From Sternotherus odoratus (Eukaryota; Chordata; Testudines; Kinosternidae), in contig JAVMKO010000001.1 in NCBI GenBank assembly GCA_032164245.1, forward strand, positions 164,539,434 through 164,603,433: DNA of 64,000 bases, written 5' to 3'. Positions 1 through 10,839 of this stretch are shown piece by piece. The number at the start of each line of letters is the position of its first letter. Position 1 is the first letter of the stretch. The notes under the pieces were generated by a model, which saw only the letters and a list, made by a program, of their open reading frames with translations, was not told the DNA's origin and did not search any database. The translations under genes were made by a program, and so were the position numbers.

Positions 1-563
1 AAAGCCTCAACTGCCTTTTACAAATATAGGGTGTTTGGTATATTTACACCTGAGCAAATTTCCCTTTCTCCCGTTGTTCTATGACAATGTAAAGAATCGC
101 AGACTAACACTGGATACGGAACTTTATCAGAATGAGGGGAAATTATCCTCTTCCTCCTTTCACTATGAAGCGTCTACATGGAACAATCCCTGCCCCATCC
201 TGCCTGGCTTCCTGCTGTGGGTGTGACTAAATAACACACGTCCTCCCACCAATGCTGGCAGAGCATCCTATATCTCAATTCACTGCTGCAGTTCGGTGAG
301 GGTTGGGGGATCATTTGGAAAATCCTGATGGTCTGGATGTAGATATATAGGCCCACATACATGTGGGTCTGGCTTTCTTACTGTTCTAAATATGTTGAAT
401 AGATTTTATCCAATTCCAGAGGAATGAACTTTATTTCTTTAAAGTTGAGACATGACATGCACGTTGTCTTGGCTTGGGATAGTGAATTCCATGAATCAAC
501 ATTGTTCTACCACATTAATCAGGGTTTCCTATTACGACAAACCATCTGGAAATCACTGATAGG

Positions 564-610
<47 letters not shown>

Positions 611-3600
611 TCTTGATATAAATGAAAACCCCTAGCCAGTTGTCAGTTTTATTTCTCTCCTGTTGACTTCATTAAGAAGAGTGAATATTGGGCAGAAATT
701 GCTGCTCTACATTTTTTTCCCATTGGGATAATGTAATATTACCTACCTGGTCTAAATGTGACCTTGAGAGAGGAGGAGGGGAAAACCTTTTTTTGTCTCC
801 TCCTTGCTTCTCTGATATAAAATGCCTGAGGGGCAGGAGAAATCCTGGCTTATTTTTACCTTCAAAATATCAGGATTCTTCAAGTTTGCCTCTTTCCTGG
901 AGGTCTCATTTAGAGGAACCAGAGAGATTGACTGGAAGCTTAAGTGAAGGAGGAGAAGAAAGATTCAACATTTCCAGATCATCATCTGGAATTTGAGTTA
1001 AATAAATGCTAACAAATTAAATCCTAAATGGGTTAATTGCAATTTCAGACATGACTGTCTCTGAACAAAGGATTCAGGTTAATTCTTCTAGTTATAGGTT
1101 GTTTGGTGTATTAAGGGATTTTTGTCATAAAAGCCATACAATGTCACCTCATTTGCATTTTTTAAAATTTTTTAAACAGAACTTTCCTCTTTTTCAGGGT
1201 ACAGTGTTGCTAATGAGATACAAACCTTTCACGACCCCAGTTCAATAGTGAACTATTTCATGCAGGAGTCAAAGGAGTTTGGCGGTCTCGATTCTTTGAC
1301 TTCCCCAGACCTGAAGAAGAGCTCTGTGGAGCTCAAAAGCTTGTCCCTTCCATCAACAGAAATTGGTCCAGAAAAAGATATTACTCAACTCACCTTGTCT
1401 CACTGGCATAAATGGCAGGTTTTTTTAGCAGCTTCTCCGAGAAAAGAGAAGGGACTGAACAAGCAATTTAGCCCCACAGTCTAGGACTGAAAATGACCTT
1501 TTGGCTCATGTATCCTATTCCCAGCCCCAATGCAGGTTTATTAACAGTAACTTCTATTTTAGTCTATTCTAGTCTACTTTTTATACAACTATAGCATTTC
1601 CCAGGAAAATTATTCCATTATTCAGTTGGCCTTGTTAAAATGCTTAGCTTCTAAGTTACATTCTTTAAAAAAAATTAATTTCAAATCATAACTTTTTTTC
1701 AGTATGTTGGTCCTGATCCGTCTCCCACTAAACTAATTTCAAAACTTTTCACTGACTGCAATGGGATTAGGCTCTTAAATTGTACTCGTTCTGGCTTTAG
1801 AGCTGTGCACTGTGGAAAAGGGGTGAAGTTCAAGAAGAGCCATGATGCCCGGGTGCCACATTTTGGAAAGCGATCCAGACCAATAAGAGGTTGACTCACT
1901 GCCTGCCCTGTTACCCTGGTGCCTTTAAACTGTCCTGCTGTTGTCTGGATGCATGTATTTGTGTCTCTTAATCCTCAAGATTAGATTAGATTCTCTTTCA
2001 GCTTTATTGTATGTAGGCTATAGACTTTTTTCTCATTTTGCACTGGAGCTGATGGCTAGTGAAAGTGAAGAACAAGGTTTGGAACACGAGGCAATCATTC
2101 TTACTAATTATAAAAATATTATACTAACAGCATTCTTGTTTTATTTAGTGTACATAACCATATTAGCAAGTTTTATTTTCATGCAAGACACTATCACAAT
2201 GCAAATCAATAATTTACTATGAAATCTTTTTTCTCCTTATTATCCTAGCAGTCTTGTGATTTTAACTTTTTTTTTTAAGAGTTGCATTTATACCATGCAC
2301 CTTTTTTATTTTTATTTTTTTATTTAGTCATGGTCTTAAGTGACTTGAGACTTCAGGGATTAATAAAGTATCCCCCAAATCATAAAGAAAATCACAGCAT
2401 ACCACATAACTTCTCCTTTGAGACTGGTCCCAAACATCTTCTGTGGTGTTCCAGTGAAACAAGACACTTACAGCCAGTGGCTAGTAAAATCAGCAAAAAA
2501 AGAAAGTGACTGTGACCAAACTCTTATTTTTCAGAGCATAGCTGGAATTTCAGCCTCTCTGTACAAGCCTTTGCCATTACAATTTATTAGATGTTTTATG
2601 TAGTAGATTTTATTGAATGATTTAGGTAGTTTTGACTTGATCCTTTCCAAATGTGTGCAATAGTATTCCACTACATGCTAAAGTGTTTTTTATATTCTCA
2701 CTTTCATGTAACCAAATCTCTGAAATCTAGATCCAGTTACCCAAATGCTGCATATACTATCTTACCTTCAGAATTAATTTGAAAAGCCATGTATATCTGG
2801 CCTCTATAGCTCTTTCCAGTAGATTTTATATTATAAATTAGGTAGTCTTATTTTCATCAACGCTGCAAGCCGGAAAACATATGTCTGCCATCAGGAAGAA
2901 GAGGGGTTATTGAAGCCACCAACCTGACTAAGAACTATTAAGCTCCTGGGAGTGTAAAGGTTAGGATAAAAGGAAATAGAGAATATTAAAGATTGAGGAA
3001 CTACATTTTCCAGAGCATATCTTGATCCCATTGTGTATTGATCGGTAGTCCTGGATTTCATCAAATGTAATATGCCATCTTCTGCACAAATGGGGACAGC
3101 TTGAACTAACTATTCCACTAAAACCAGAGTGTTGCTTTCTTATATAGTCACAGTATGTATACTATGATTTTGTTCTTAAAATGTGTTTGTATAAAAATAT
3201 CTTTTCCACTTGAGCTTCCTGTTTTTGCAATCTGAATTATACTGTCTCTTCACAATAAGGACTTTTTAAAAAATCACTTTAGCAATTATTCTCCTAAGCA
3301 TACAGTTTCAATTAAGAGATATAGAATCCCTTCTGGGACCCATGTAGATCTTCGAGAGCAGCCAGCACTAGATTAATGGATGCTAAAGAATGCTGCCTCA
3401 AAAGACGGGAATTTGGTGATTTATATATATATTCTGAATCATTTTGCTAAAGTTAACTCCTAAATCATAACAAGGCTACAACCAAGTTTAAATCTAGTTC
3501 TTGAGGCTTTTTCTTTTTAGTTTTGTTATGCTTTTAAGAATTGTTAAAGGACAACAAAATGTGTATGTGTACTTACACAATATGATGCACATAGCCCACG

Positions 3601-3794
3601 TATGAATTTAATACTATGAAACACATAAAGAAAATTCAATTACTGCAAGAATTAATGTACTTTCTTCCAGTTAATTTTAAAAAAAAATCATTTTCCATAA
3701 TGTCAGGATCACTTAGACCACTTTACTTTAAATATAACTGATCAACTACCAGTTATTTGAAATTGCAGACTGTGGCGATATCTGTTAAATTATG
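1..3794. other. Gene-free AT-rich stretch
   Basis: I see no gene here. Open frames on both strands are short, have no recognisable domains and no convincing splice framing. The stretch holds one clear microsatellite (566-607) and otherwise anonymous, probably old and decayed, sequence. A segment near 1705-1780 has weak resemblance to the ancient amniote repeats listed elsewhere, with a short 'ctgcaatgggatta' motif. Confidence 0.6.
566..607. repeat. (TC)n microsatellite
   Basis: Uninterrupted TC dinucleotide repeat of about 21 units. Frames across it read as Ser-Leu repeats and are not genes. Confidence 0.98.
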
Positions 3795-3802
3795 CTCTTG
3801 GC

Positions 3803-4232
3803 CAGGGCTGGCGACAGAAATTTGGGGGCCCCCTACTCTGATCGTTTGGGCCCCCCCCAGCCCAACTGGCCCTCCCCCCCCCAGCTGACAGCGGCCGGGG
3901 GGCCCCCCAGCCCAGCCGGGGCCCCCCCCAGCCCAGCCGGCCCTCCCCCCCCAGCTGACACCGGCTGGCGGCAGCGCGGGGTCCTGCGGCAACGCGAGCC
4001 GCCCTTGCTTCCCCCCCCCCGCGCGCACTTTCTCCCCCGCACTGCGCCGCTGCCACCGGCCGGGCTCCCTGCTCCTGCCGGGGACACGCGCGCTCGTCCG
4101 AAGGAGAGCCTCCCCGCTCTCCAGGCCCGCGACAAGGGGGGATGACTATGGGTACAGCTGTGTACCGGGGCCCCCCTAAAGTCCGGGGCCCGGTACAGCT
4201 CTACCCGTAGTACCCCCCTGTCGCCGGCCCTG
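3803..4232 (+). mobile_element. Non-autonomous hAT element A, CpG-rich core
   Basis: The ends are inverted: the left begins CAGGGCTGGCGACAG and the right ends CTGTCGCCGGCCCTG. They are flanked by a perfect 8-bp duplication, CTCTTGGC, at 3795-3802 and 4233-4240. CAGGG-type termini with 8-bp duplications are diagnostic of the hAT superfamily. The 430-bp body encodes no transposase. It contains degenerate C-rich direct repeats (about 3850-3960) and then a very CpG-dense core, about 25 CpG in 3961-4140. A longer relative in the opposite orientation lies at 19066-20127. Long frames on both strands here are by-products of the GC bias. Confidence 0.9.
3961..4140. other. CpG-island-like core inside hAT element A
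   Basis: About 25 CpG in 180 bp, compared with almost none in the surrounding AT-rich DNA. Methylated old repeats normally lose CpG, so the retention suggests either a young insertion or protection from methylation. No TATA-like motif or obvious start site is visible. Confidence 0.75.
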
Positions 4233-4545
4233 CTCTTGGCGATCACCACTGCTGTCCAGTTCTTGTTATTAAATGTATCTATAAATGATTTGAAAGACAG
4301 CCTTATAGTTAAAGATTGAATTACAGGGAGATTCAGAGTCTGCTGTCATAGATTTGATTGAGTTGGATTCAAAGCTGGAACAGGCCTCTTGTCCAGTTCC
4401 AGTTCAAATGTTCTGGAATTTTTGTGACAAGAGCTACGCTCATGAGATTTTTAAGCCCCAAATGGTGGAAACCTAACAAGCACACCTAACCTTATGAGAG
4501 GATTAACTCATGTCTTCTATCCTCACCGTAATTTTGAATCTGCCC

Positions 4546-5372
4546 GCAGCAAGGAGGTGTGGTGCCCCACCACCCCGGAGAGGGACAAGCCTCCCCAGAC
4601 ACCAAAGTGGGCGGAGCTAGGGAGTCCTGTGCCCCCCCCCCCCGAGGTCACAGCACAGGACAGGAAGTATAAAAGCCCAACCCCAAAGCTCACTTGGGAA
4701 GCAGCTGCCAGGGAGGTCAGACGCTGCCAGCCTAGCTCACAACTGGGCAGCCCCAGTGGCCTCCTCGGCCGGGCCTACTCCACACCAGCTACCCCAAGGA
4801 GGTGCCAAGCTTACCTCTCACCAGTTACCCAACGGAGTCGCTGACCCTGCCCCTTGCTAGTGATCCCGAGGAGCCCATGGTGCTGGAACCCTCTGAGGAC
4901 ACCGTCTCGACCCAGGTACCACAAGAGGGGGAGTCTGGAAGTGGCCTGGGGGAAGCCGACTCTAGTCAGGCAGCAGCACTGCCAGAGCCAATATCAGTGT
5001 GTTACAGCCAGGATCCCCACTGACAGCAGCGGGTCTTCTGCCGCTGCCAGGGCCCCGGGCTGGGATGCAGTGGCGTGGGATGACCTGTGTCCCCCCTGCC
5101 ACTCTCCTTGTGGGTGGCAGCCTGCCCCTCTCTTGCAGGAGCCTCAGTCTGGCCTTGCTAACCTACCCTGTTTGCTCAGTCCCTGCGGGAGGGCCTGAGC
5201 CTCTGGCTATTTGTTGCCCCGCCCTAACCCAGGACCTGGGCCTGTTAAAGTACTCGGCTCTGCTTGAGGGCCTGGGCCATAGACTCGTTATTCCCCAACC
5301 CAGGGGAGAAGGTGTGTAGCAAGGTGGTGTGGTGCCCCTTCGGCCCAGAGAGAGACGAGCCCCAGCTGAATC
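4546..5372 (+). repeat. Unclassified GC-rich repeat with direct-repeat ends
   Basis: Two near-identical segments of about 50 bp start at 4546 and 5316 (shared core 'ggtgtggtgcccc' followed by a cgg/gag-rich tail), giving a 770-bp unit followed by the beginning of a second unit. A TATA-like box, TATAAAAG, lies at about 4668, with GC-rich sequence downstream. This is compatible with a tandem LTR-like or pseudo-LTR structure, but I could not establish TG...CA ends or a target-site duplication. Short frames inside (for example 4802-5023, rich in E, S, P and Q) resemble the N-terminal leader of a retroelement polyprotein but have no domain that I recognise. Confidence 0.5.
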
Positions 5373-7023
5373 CCTTTACACTGCCCCTAAATTGAACCCC
5401 AAACCATACTCAAAATCTCCATTCAGATCCAGACATTATCTCCATCTTCTCTCTATAATGACTACATAGGATGAACCAAAGACTCCAGCCCATTTCATGG
5501 TATGCATCTTTTGCAGCCTAAAAGCCACCATCTCAATACTCAGTAGCCTTTTGGGCAGTCCCAGCAGGGAGGCTGGGGAGTGACTGGCTAGAAAGACTAA
5601 GCTACTTGCTGTCTCTAGAACTGGCCCCTCTGGAACAGAGGCACAATAGCAGGGTAATGTAAAGAAGCGTCAGTTGCTGCAGCCAGTGTTGTCATTTTTC
5701 TGAGGCTGAAGTAAAGACCTCAGTCTCTAACACTGACACCCTTCAAGAGCTCTAAATTTATCTTACTATTTATTTGTTCCCAGTAGCACCCAATATGCTA
5801 AACCCAGTACAAACACAAAAGGACAGTCGTTCCCCGAAGAGCACATAATCTCAAAAGGCAAAAACAGACGACAATGGACTCAGCGGGAGGGGTGCAATAT
5901 ACAATTAAAGTGATCAAAGGGTGGTTGACAGTGTCTTGATAATGTCTAGTCTAGTAATGTACATTGTTTCAGTTGGGTGTTATGTAGATAATCTCCAATT
6001 TACCCACAAGCTTGCCACAATCAGCCATTTGAGTTTCTTAAAGATCTCTTGTTAGAAGTGGATATGCAGGAGGGATTGAAGGCCGAAAGGGTAGTGGCTT
6101 GAAATGTTGCTTAGGATTGTCATTTCATGTGCAGAAATGGCATGGAAGAAAACATGGAAAAACTGTGAGAGACAGATAGGGTTGCCCAGACAGGCAGTGG
6201 CAGAGCTGAGGGCATAGGGGTAATGCCATAAGAGAGGACGTTGAAGTATAGGGATCAGAGTTATGCAAGGTCTTAAAGATAAGGACAAGAATATGACTAG
6301 GATGAAGTGAGGAAGAGGGTTCCAATGGAGGGACTCAGAGGTGGGGATGACAGGTAAACTCAACAGGTGGGGTGACTACTGTGATAAAAATGGAGGAAGT
6401 GGGGAGGAATACAAGAGATATCTACAGTCCTGGTTCCACTGAAATAATAGCAAAACTTCCACTGATTACAGTGCCTGCAGGAGCTGTAGCCATACATTTC
6501 CTGAACCACTTGATTATCTCCATAGTCACAGACAAACACCACGGGTTGATTCCAATTACACCTCAGAACATGTATCACTATTTGCATTACACGTAAGCTG
6601 TGATCTAACATTTTAGATAAAATACTACAGTTATAGAAATGGAGACACTGTGTCTCTCAACTCCCACGGATGAATTTTTGCCTTGTTTTTCAAGGTCTGT
6701 GTTTAAATTTGAAGCACATACATTTTTACTGTTTCTGTATTTCAGTTCTGCCCTTTACAGTACGTTCCGTTGACATTCTTGAGTAACAGTAACATATTAG
6801 TGGTGGTGTTTCTATGATTCTAATATTAAAGTATGTTGTTTGACTAAGTGGCATCTTTTGGAGCAATGAGATTTTCAGCCTAAATGAAATGCTGTTCTAT
6901 CTAATTATATTACACTCCTTTAGCAGTTCCAAAGGGCAGGCAGAATGACATTAAGGGCCAAAGGATTTAATCAAAGTGAACAGTTAACTGAAAATGGCTT
7001 TAGTTTCATTTTTCAATTACTCC
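5373..7023. other. Gene-free stretch with old SINE/LINE remnants
   Basis: No gene seen. About 5775-5930 matches, on the minus strand, the tail of amniote MIR-type SINEs (the 'gttccccgaagagc' region). About 6060-6360 resembles an ancient L3/L2-type LINE remnant ('gcaaggtcttaaagataaggac'). The remainder is anonymous. Confidence 0.4.
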
Positions 7024-7451
7024 TTAGGGCTGGTCCCCACTACAGCTTAACGTCGACTTTTGCGACATTAAGTCGATATAAACCTGTACCCGTCCTCACA
7101 TGGATGCCATTTGCGTCGATTTAAAGGGCCCTCAAAATCGACTTCTGTACTCCTCCCTAACGAGAGGAGTAGCGCTGAAATCGACCTCTCTGGGTCAATT
7201 GTGGACTAGTGAGGACACATGGGACATTAATGGCCTCCAGAGGCCGTCCCACAATGCTCCATTCTGACCGCTCTGGACTGCCTCAATGCTCCACTGTGAC
7301 TGCTCTGGACAGCGCTCTCAACTCGCTGCTCTGGCCAGGTAGACAGGAAAAGACCCGGGAACATTTGAATAGCATTTCCTGTTTGGTCAGTGTGGCCAGC
7401 TCACCTGCACAGCTCAGTCGCCATTCAGAGAAATTAGCAGCACAAGCCACC

Positions 7452-8001
7452 ATGCAGAGCTCAGCATCACAAGACTCCATGCAGAGCTCAGCAGCCCTGG
7501 AGACCAGCCAGAGGAAAAGAGCTCCAGCATGGTCCAATCGCGAGGTGTTGGATCTCATCGCTATCTGGGGAGAGGAATCCGTGATGTTGGAACTACGCAA
7601 CAACAAACGGAATGCCAACACGTTTGCCAGGGTCTCCAAGGCCATGCTGGAAAGGGGCCACAACAGGGACGCCCAACAGTGCCGCGTGAAAATTAAGGAG
7701 CTGAGGCAAGCGTTCCAGAAAGCCAAGGAGGCAAACGGACGCTCAGGGGGCGCGCCACGGACATGCCGGTTCTACAATGAACTGAATCTGATAATGGGGG
7801 GTTCCCCCACCACCATCGCACCGGTCTGCGTGGACTCCACCCATGGGATAATCGTCAGGCCTGAGGAGGACGGTGCGGAGGAGAAAAATATCACGGAGCA
7901 GCAGGAGGGAAGCGAGGAATTAGCAGACAGCCAGGAGCTGTTTATCACCCTGGAGCCAGTACCCTCCCAAGGGGGTACCCCAGCCGGCGAAGGATCCTCT
8001 G
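7452..8001 (+). CDS. Harbinger Myb/SANT-like DNA-binding protein, exon 1
   Basis: In PIF/Harbinger elements this accessory protein binds the transposon ends and helps bring the transposase to DNA in the nucleus. The ATG at 7452 has a strong start context (GCCACCATGC) and an N-terminal duplicated MQSSA-type motif. Residues about 25-115 form the Myb/SANT-like trihelix domain: RAPAWSNREVLDLIAIWGEE, then KRNANTFARVSKAMLERGHN, QCRVKIKELRQAFQKAKEAN, and TCRFYNELNLIMGG. The domain is followed by an acidic, Glu-rich linker ending near SQELFITLEPVPSQGG. The frame runs on to 8048, but a good splice donor (CTCTG/GTGAGT) at 8001/8002 followed by a poly-T tract indicates that exon 1 ends here. No disabling change is visible in the domain. 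The second exon is not recognised, probably lost or diverged. Turtles have many relatives often annotated as Myb/SANT-like or ZSCAN29-like, so this is a transposon gene and not a host gene, unless expression data show otherwise. Confidence 0.8.
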
Positions 8002-8007
8002 GTGAGT
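8002..8007 (+). promoter_or_regulatory. Splice donor ending Myb-like exon
   Basis: GTGAGT after CTCTG, exactly at the point where similarity to Harbinger Myb-like proteins fades. The frame then continues only into a low-complexity Phe run encoded by poly-T, which supports use as an intron boundary. Confidence 0.6.
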
Positions 8008-8113
8008 GTTTTTTTTTTTTAAGGGATTACATGACTCATGATTTTTAAAGGAAGCATTTATTAATGATTAACTTGCCCTAAGGACTTGGCGTGCATTCAT
8101 TGCTGGTCAGTTT

Positions 8114-8455
8114 CTACTCAAAGAGTTTGTCAATATACTCTGGTATTGAGAGGAAATCCTCTATGGACATTTCCATGAAGCTATCCAGGAGGTAGCGATG
8201 AATCTTCCACAACAGATTTCTGGGGAGAGCTGCCTTGTCTGGCCCCCCATGATAGGAGACCATCCCACGCCACGAAAGTAGTAAATAATCTGGTATCATT
8301 GAGCAGCACAACATTGCGGCGAATGGACCAGGACTTTGTAATGATTCCAATAACATGCGTTCTCTATCTGTCTGAGAAATTCTAAGCAGAGTGATGTCAT
8401 TCATGGTTGCCTGTTTTGAAATACGGACTGCAATTAGTAGGGAAACAGTGAGCGA
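8114..8455 (-). pseudogene. Protein-like segment between Harbinger genes
   Basis: An open minus-strand frame ends at 8114 and is composed of ordinary-looking sequence in its C-terminal half: MIPDYLLLSWRGMVSYHGG, then DKAALPRNLLWKIHRYLLDS, then a Met/Glu/Asp-rich end finishing DKLFE-stop. It is not part of the canonical transposase fold (no DDE-type residues) and I do not recognise a domain. Similar segments appear, to my recollection, in other turtle Harbinger elements. It may be the downstream exon or 3' coding part of an accessory protein on this strand, or simply 3' untranslated sequence. The upstream part of the frame (8456-8548) runs into the tandem array and is not meaningful. Confidence 0.35.
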
Positions 8456-8465
8456 GACAGCCCGT

Positions 8466-8893
8466 AGTGAGAGCAGGCAGGGGTTTTCAGCCTGCAATCG
8501 CGTATCCCACCCTCCCCCCAGCCAGGCTACACCCCCCCCCCTCCCCACAGCCAGCCCGTAGCGAGAGCAAGCATGGATTTTGATGAGTCTGCAAGCGTTT
8601 GCTGCCGCTGAAGACCCCCAGCCAGCCTGTAGCGAGAGATTTTTGGGCTTTTGGGCTGCTTCCGCAGCCAGCCCTCCTTAGCGAGAGATTTTTGGTTTTG
8701 TTTTGCAGTTCGCGGTTAGAGCAGGCTGGGGTTTTCAGCCTGCAAGCGCGCACAACCCCCCTCCCCACAGCCAGCCCGTAGCGAGAGCAAGCATGGATTT
8801 TGATGAGTCTGCAAGCGTTTGCTGCCACTGAAGACCCCCAGCCAGCCTGTAGCAAGAGATTTTTGGGCTGCTTCCCCAGCCAGCCCTCCTTAG
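8466..8893. repeat. 220-bp tandem array inside Harbinger
   Basis: Two near-identical copies of a unit of exactly 220 bp (for example 'gcatggattttgatgagtc' at 8571 and again at 8791), plus a partial third copy on the left. Inside each unit a shorter motif 'cagccagcc(c/t)gtagcgagag' recurs two to three times, so the array is a minisatellite with nested periodicity. It occupies the place where the C-terminal half of the transposase should be. Confidence 0.9.
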
Positions 8894-8904
8894 CAAGAGG
8901 ATAA

Positions 8905-9325
8905 TGATCAGCATTTCCACCCACCCAGCCCCCACGGAAATTTTCTGGTCGGGGAAGAAAATCCCTTGCTGCAGCTGTCTAAAAATCCTAGAGTTCCTGA
9001 AAACACGAGCGTCATGAAGCTTTCCCGGCCACCCCACGTACAGGTCGGTGAAACATCCCTTGTGGTCAACCACTGCTTGCATGACCATAGAATAATAGTC
9101 CTTCCGGTTTCTGTACTCTGCGGCCTCGTAGTCCGGTGCCAGGATAGGGATATGAGTCCCATCTATAGCCCCACCACAGTTAGGGAATCCCATGGCGGCA
9201 AAGCCATCTATTGTAGCTTGCAGGTTTCCAAGGTTTATAACCCTGGGTAGCAGCTGCTCTACGATTGCCCTGCTTACTTGCATCACAGCAGACCCCACTG
9301 TAGATTTACCCACCCCAAAGTGGAT
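8905..9325 (-). pseudogene. Harbinger transposase (HARBI1-like), N and C termini lost
   Basis: PIF/Harbinger transposases are DDE nucleases that cut and join transposon ends; HARBI1 is the domesticated host relative. The minus-strand frame begins within the coding sequence (HFGVGKSTVGSAVMQV at about 9322-9270) with no in-frame ATG before the similarity stops. It continues through GFPNCGGAIDGTHIPI, with the first catalytic Asp in DGTH, then NRKDYYSMVMQAVVDHKG, and LHDARVFRNSRIF, with the second catalytic Asp. Similarity ends after FFPDQKISVG at about 8935. Beyond that the frame passes an insertion-like GAGW and runs into the 220-bp tandem array. The third catalytic residue, the Glu normally found in a 'VE.AFGRLK' motif, is absent. 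The frame is open but the protein would be catalytically dead. Confidence 0.85.
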
Positions 9326-9330
9326 ATAGG

Positions 9331-10000
9331 AATTCTATGTATAGTTAAAGGCCCAGATCCTGCAACTACAGAGCTAGCCATCTAGTTGGAAAGGAGGAGA
9401 TTGGGGAAGGGAGTACGTGTCACCTCTTAAGAGTCTAGCACACCGCACTCAAACAGAGAACCCAGGAGGCATGCTGGAATCCTAAGGTAAGGTTATTTAA
9501 TTTTAAGTAACCATACTAGGACCCTTATTAAGGTCTGGTTTCAGACTTTGAAGAATCTACCAGGCTTCTAATGAGATAAGAATAGCATCTGCCTCCACAA
9601 AATTCTGCCAGTGTAATAGCAGCTTTGACAGTTTTCTCCATCCACTCTCTTCTTGTTCTAGTCTAACCATATTTCATAGTTGATCTGTCCTCCTAGCATC
9701 TCCCAATGCGCTTGCTATGCTGTTGTGGTTTCTACTGACTTCCATTTCCTGACAGAAGTAAAGTAAAGTATATTCTCAGCTGTCTTGCAGCTCTGCTTCC
9801 AAGGGATCTGAAGTAGGAGGAGGTGCCAGTTTGAGGCACCCTTCCCTTTCAGTTGACTGGTATAATTTTAACAGTTTAATACTGAAAATATTTGGTACAG
9901 TAAATCAGCATTCATTTTCATTTTTTTACATTTCAACAGCAGATGGGTTTGGGCGTGTCAGATCCTGCCTTTCTGAACATTTCTAGGTCAGTGTAGGAAG
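9331..10000. other. Anonymous spacer between Harbinger copies
   Basis: No gene or well-defined repeat. The first bases after 9345 ('ggcccagatcctgcaact') resemble the start of the ancient palindromic amniote repeat family described elsewhere. Confidence 0.4.
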
Positions 10001-10394
10001 CTGGGGGCACTATAAATGTACATCAGAGGGCAACTTTGGAAGAGCCAGCAACATGGAGGAGACACCATTGGAGAGCTTATTTTGCTTGCACTTTCACTTC
10101 TGTTTCAGCAAATGAGTGGAGCACCCATAAGATACTGGGGGAAGGTTCAATGGTATTTTCTGATCTACCAAAGGCACCTGACAGAGATGGATGGTACAGA
10201 CATGGAAGACTTGTACTGGCTGATGCTGTTCAAAACTCTCAGTATAGCTACTGATGCCCCAGTATAGACACTTCTGGAGCAGGGCCACAAGTGTAACCCC
10301 CATACCTCCTGGGTGTGGTGTTCTGTCCCAGCCAGCGGCACTGAGGCCACTAGGGGGAAGAGAGAGAGATATAAAATGAGTCTGCTCTATAGCT

Positions 10395-10500
10395 TTAGCT
10401 AATAAGCAATTGGCTTTTAGCTCATGCTGTACAGGTTCATACCCTAAGCACCAGAGGTCCCCAGTTCGATCCCGTTCACCGACAACCAGGTCTGTTGGCG
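10395..10500 (+). repeat. Candidate tRNA-derived SINE head
   Basis: An A-box-like TAGCTCATGCTG (10418-10429) and a good B-box, GTTCGATCC (10464-10472), are spaced about as in a tRNA promoter with a variable loop. The segment interrupts Harbinger element 2. The full cloverleaf is not convincing, so it is a derived SINE head and not a tRNA gene. Confidence 0.35.
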
Positions 10501-10554
10501 TTACACAAGCACAGACTGGTGAGACCATATTGTCATGCGATCCTTGGGTGATCG

Positions 10555-10720
10555 GCAGTGGTTACAGAATTTTTGCATGAAGAATTTTGGAGCTTTGTGA
10601 GCAGCTTACATTCTCAGCAGGTGCAGAATGGTGATTGAATATGTGTTTGGCAGACTGAAATCCCACTGGCTCTGTCTGCAGACCTGGTTTGGATTCTTGT
10701 TCGTCATTTAAAGTGGCTTT
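10555..10720 (+). pseudogene. Harbinger transposase C-terminal fragment
   Basis: A plus-strand reading of 10619-10681 gives RCRMVIEYVFGRLKSHWLC, which is the conserved C-terminal block of PIF/Harbinger transposases. The Glu at codon 10637-10639 corresponds to the third catalytic acidic residue. Upstream sequence contains in-frame stops and a probable SINE insertion, so only this block is recognisable. Confidence 0.65.
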
Positions 10721-10839
10721 CTGTGATTTCACAATCTTTGTGAAGCCTTCTGAATGGCTCTATGATAGTAACAGATGATGGCTGAACCAGTACACTCAGA
10801 CAGTGCCCCTGTCACACTTGGGGCTGTGTGCTCCCACAT

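Larger units (their letters stand above)
7027..9330 (+). mobile_element. PIF/Harbinger element 1 (right end truncated)
   Basis: The left end, GGGCTGGTCCCCACTAC, is preceded by TTA (7024-7026), the usual Harbinger target. The element carries a Myb/SANT-like gene on the plus strand and a transposase remnant on the minus strand, pointing towards each other as in other Harbinger elements. No matching right terminal repeat is visible: recognisable sequence stops near 9325-9330, in the middle of the transposase. A 220-bp tandem array at 8466-8893 lies between the genes. The element therefore cannot mobilise itself, although the Myb gene's first exon is open. Confidence 0.85.

Noticed and set aside
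688..1484. Adjacent plus-strand frames as candidate exons
   Set aside because: No flanking splice signals in a consistent phase and no recognisable protein family.
3753..4249. Several overlapping frames of about 90-140 codons on both strands
   Set aside because: They are Pro/Gly/Ala/Arg-rich artefacts of the GC-rich core of a hAT element with exact TSDs; opposite strands are equally open and no domain is visible.
10395..10500. tRNA gene
   Set aside because: A- and B-box-like motifs are present but the acceptor and anticodon stems do not form; better explained as a SINE head.
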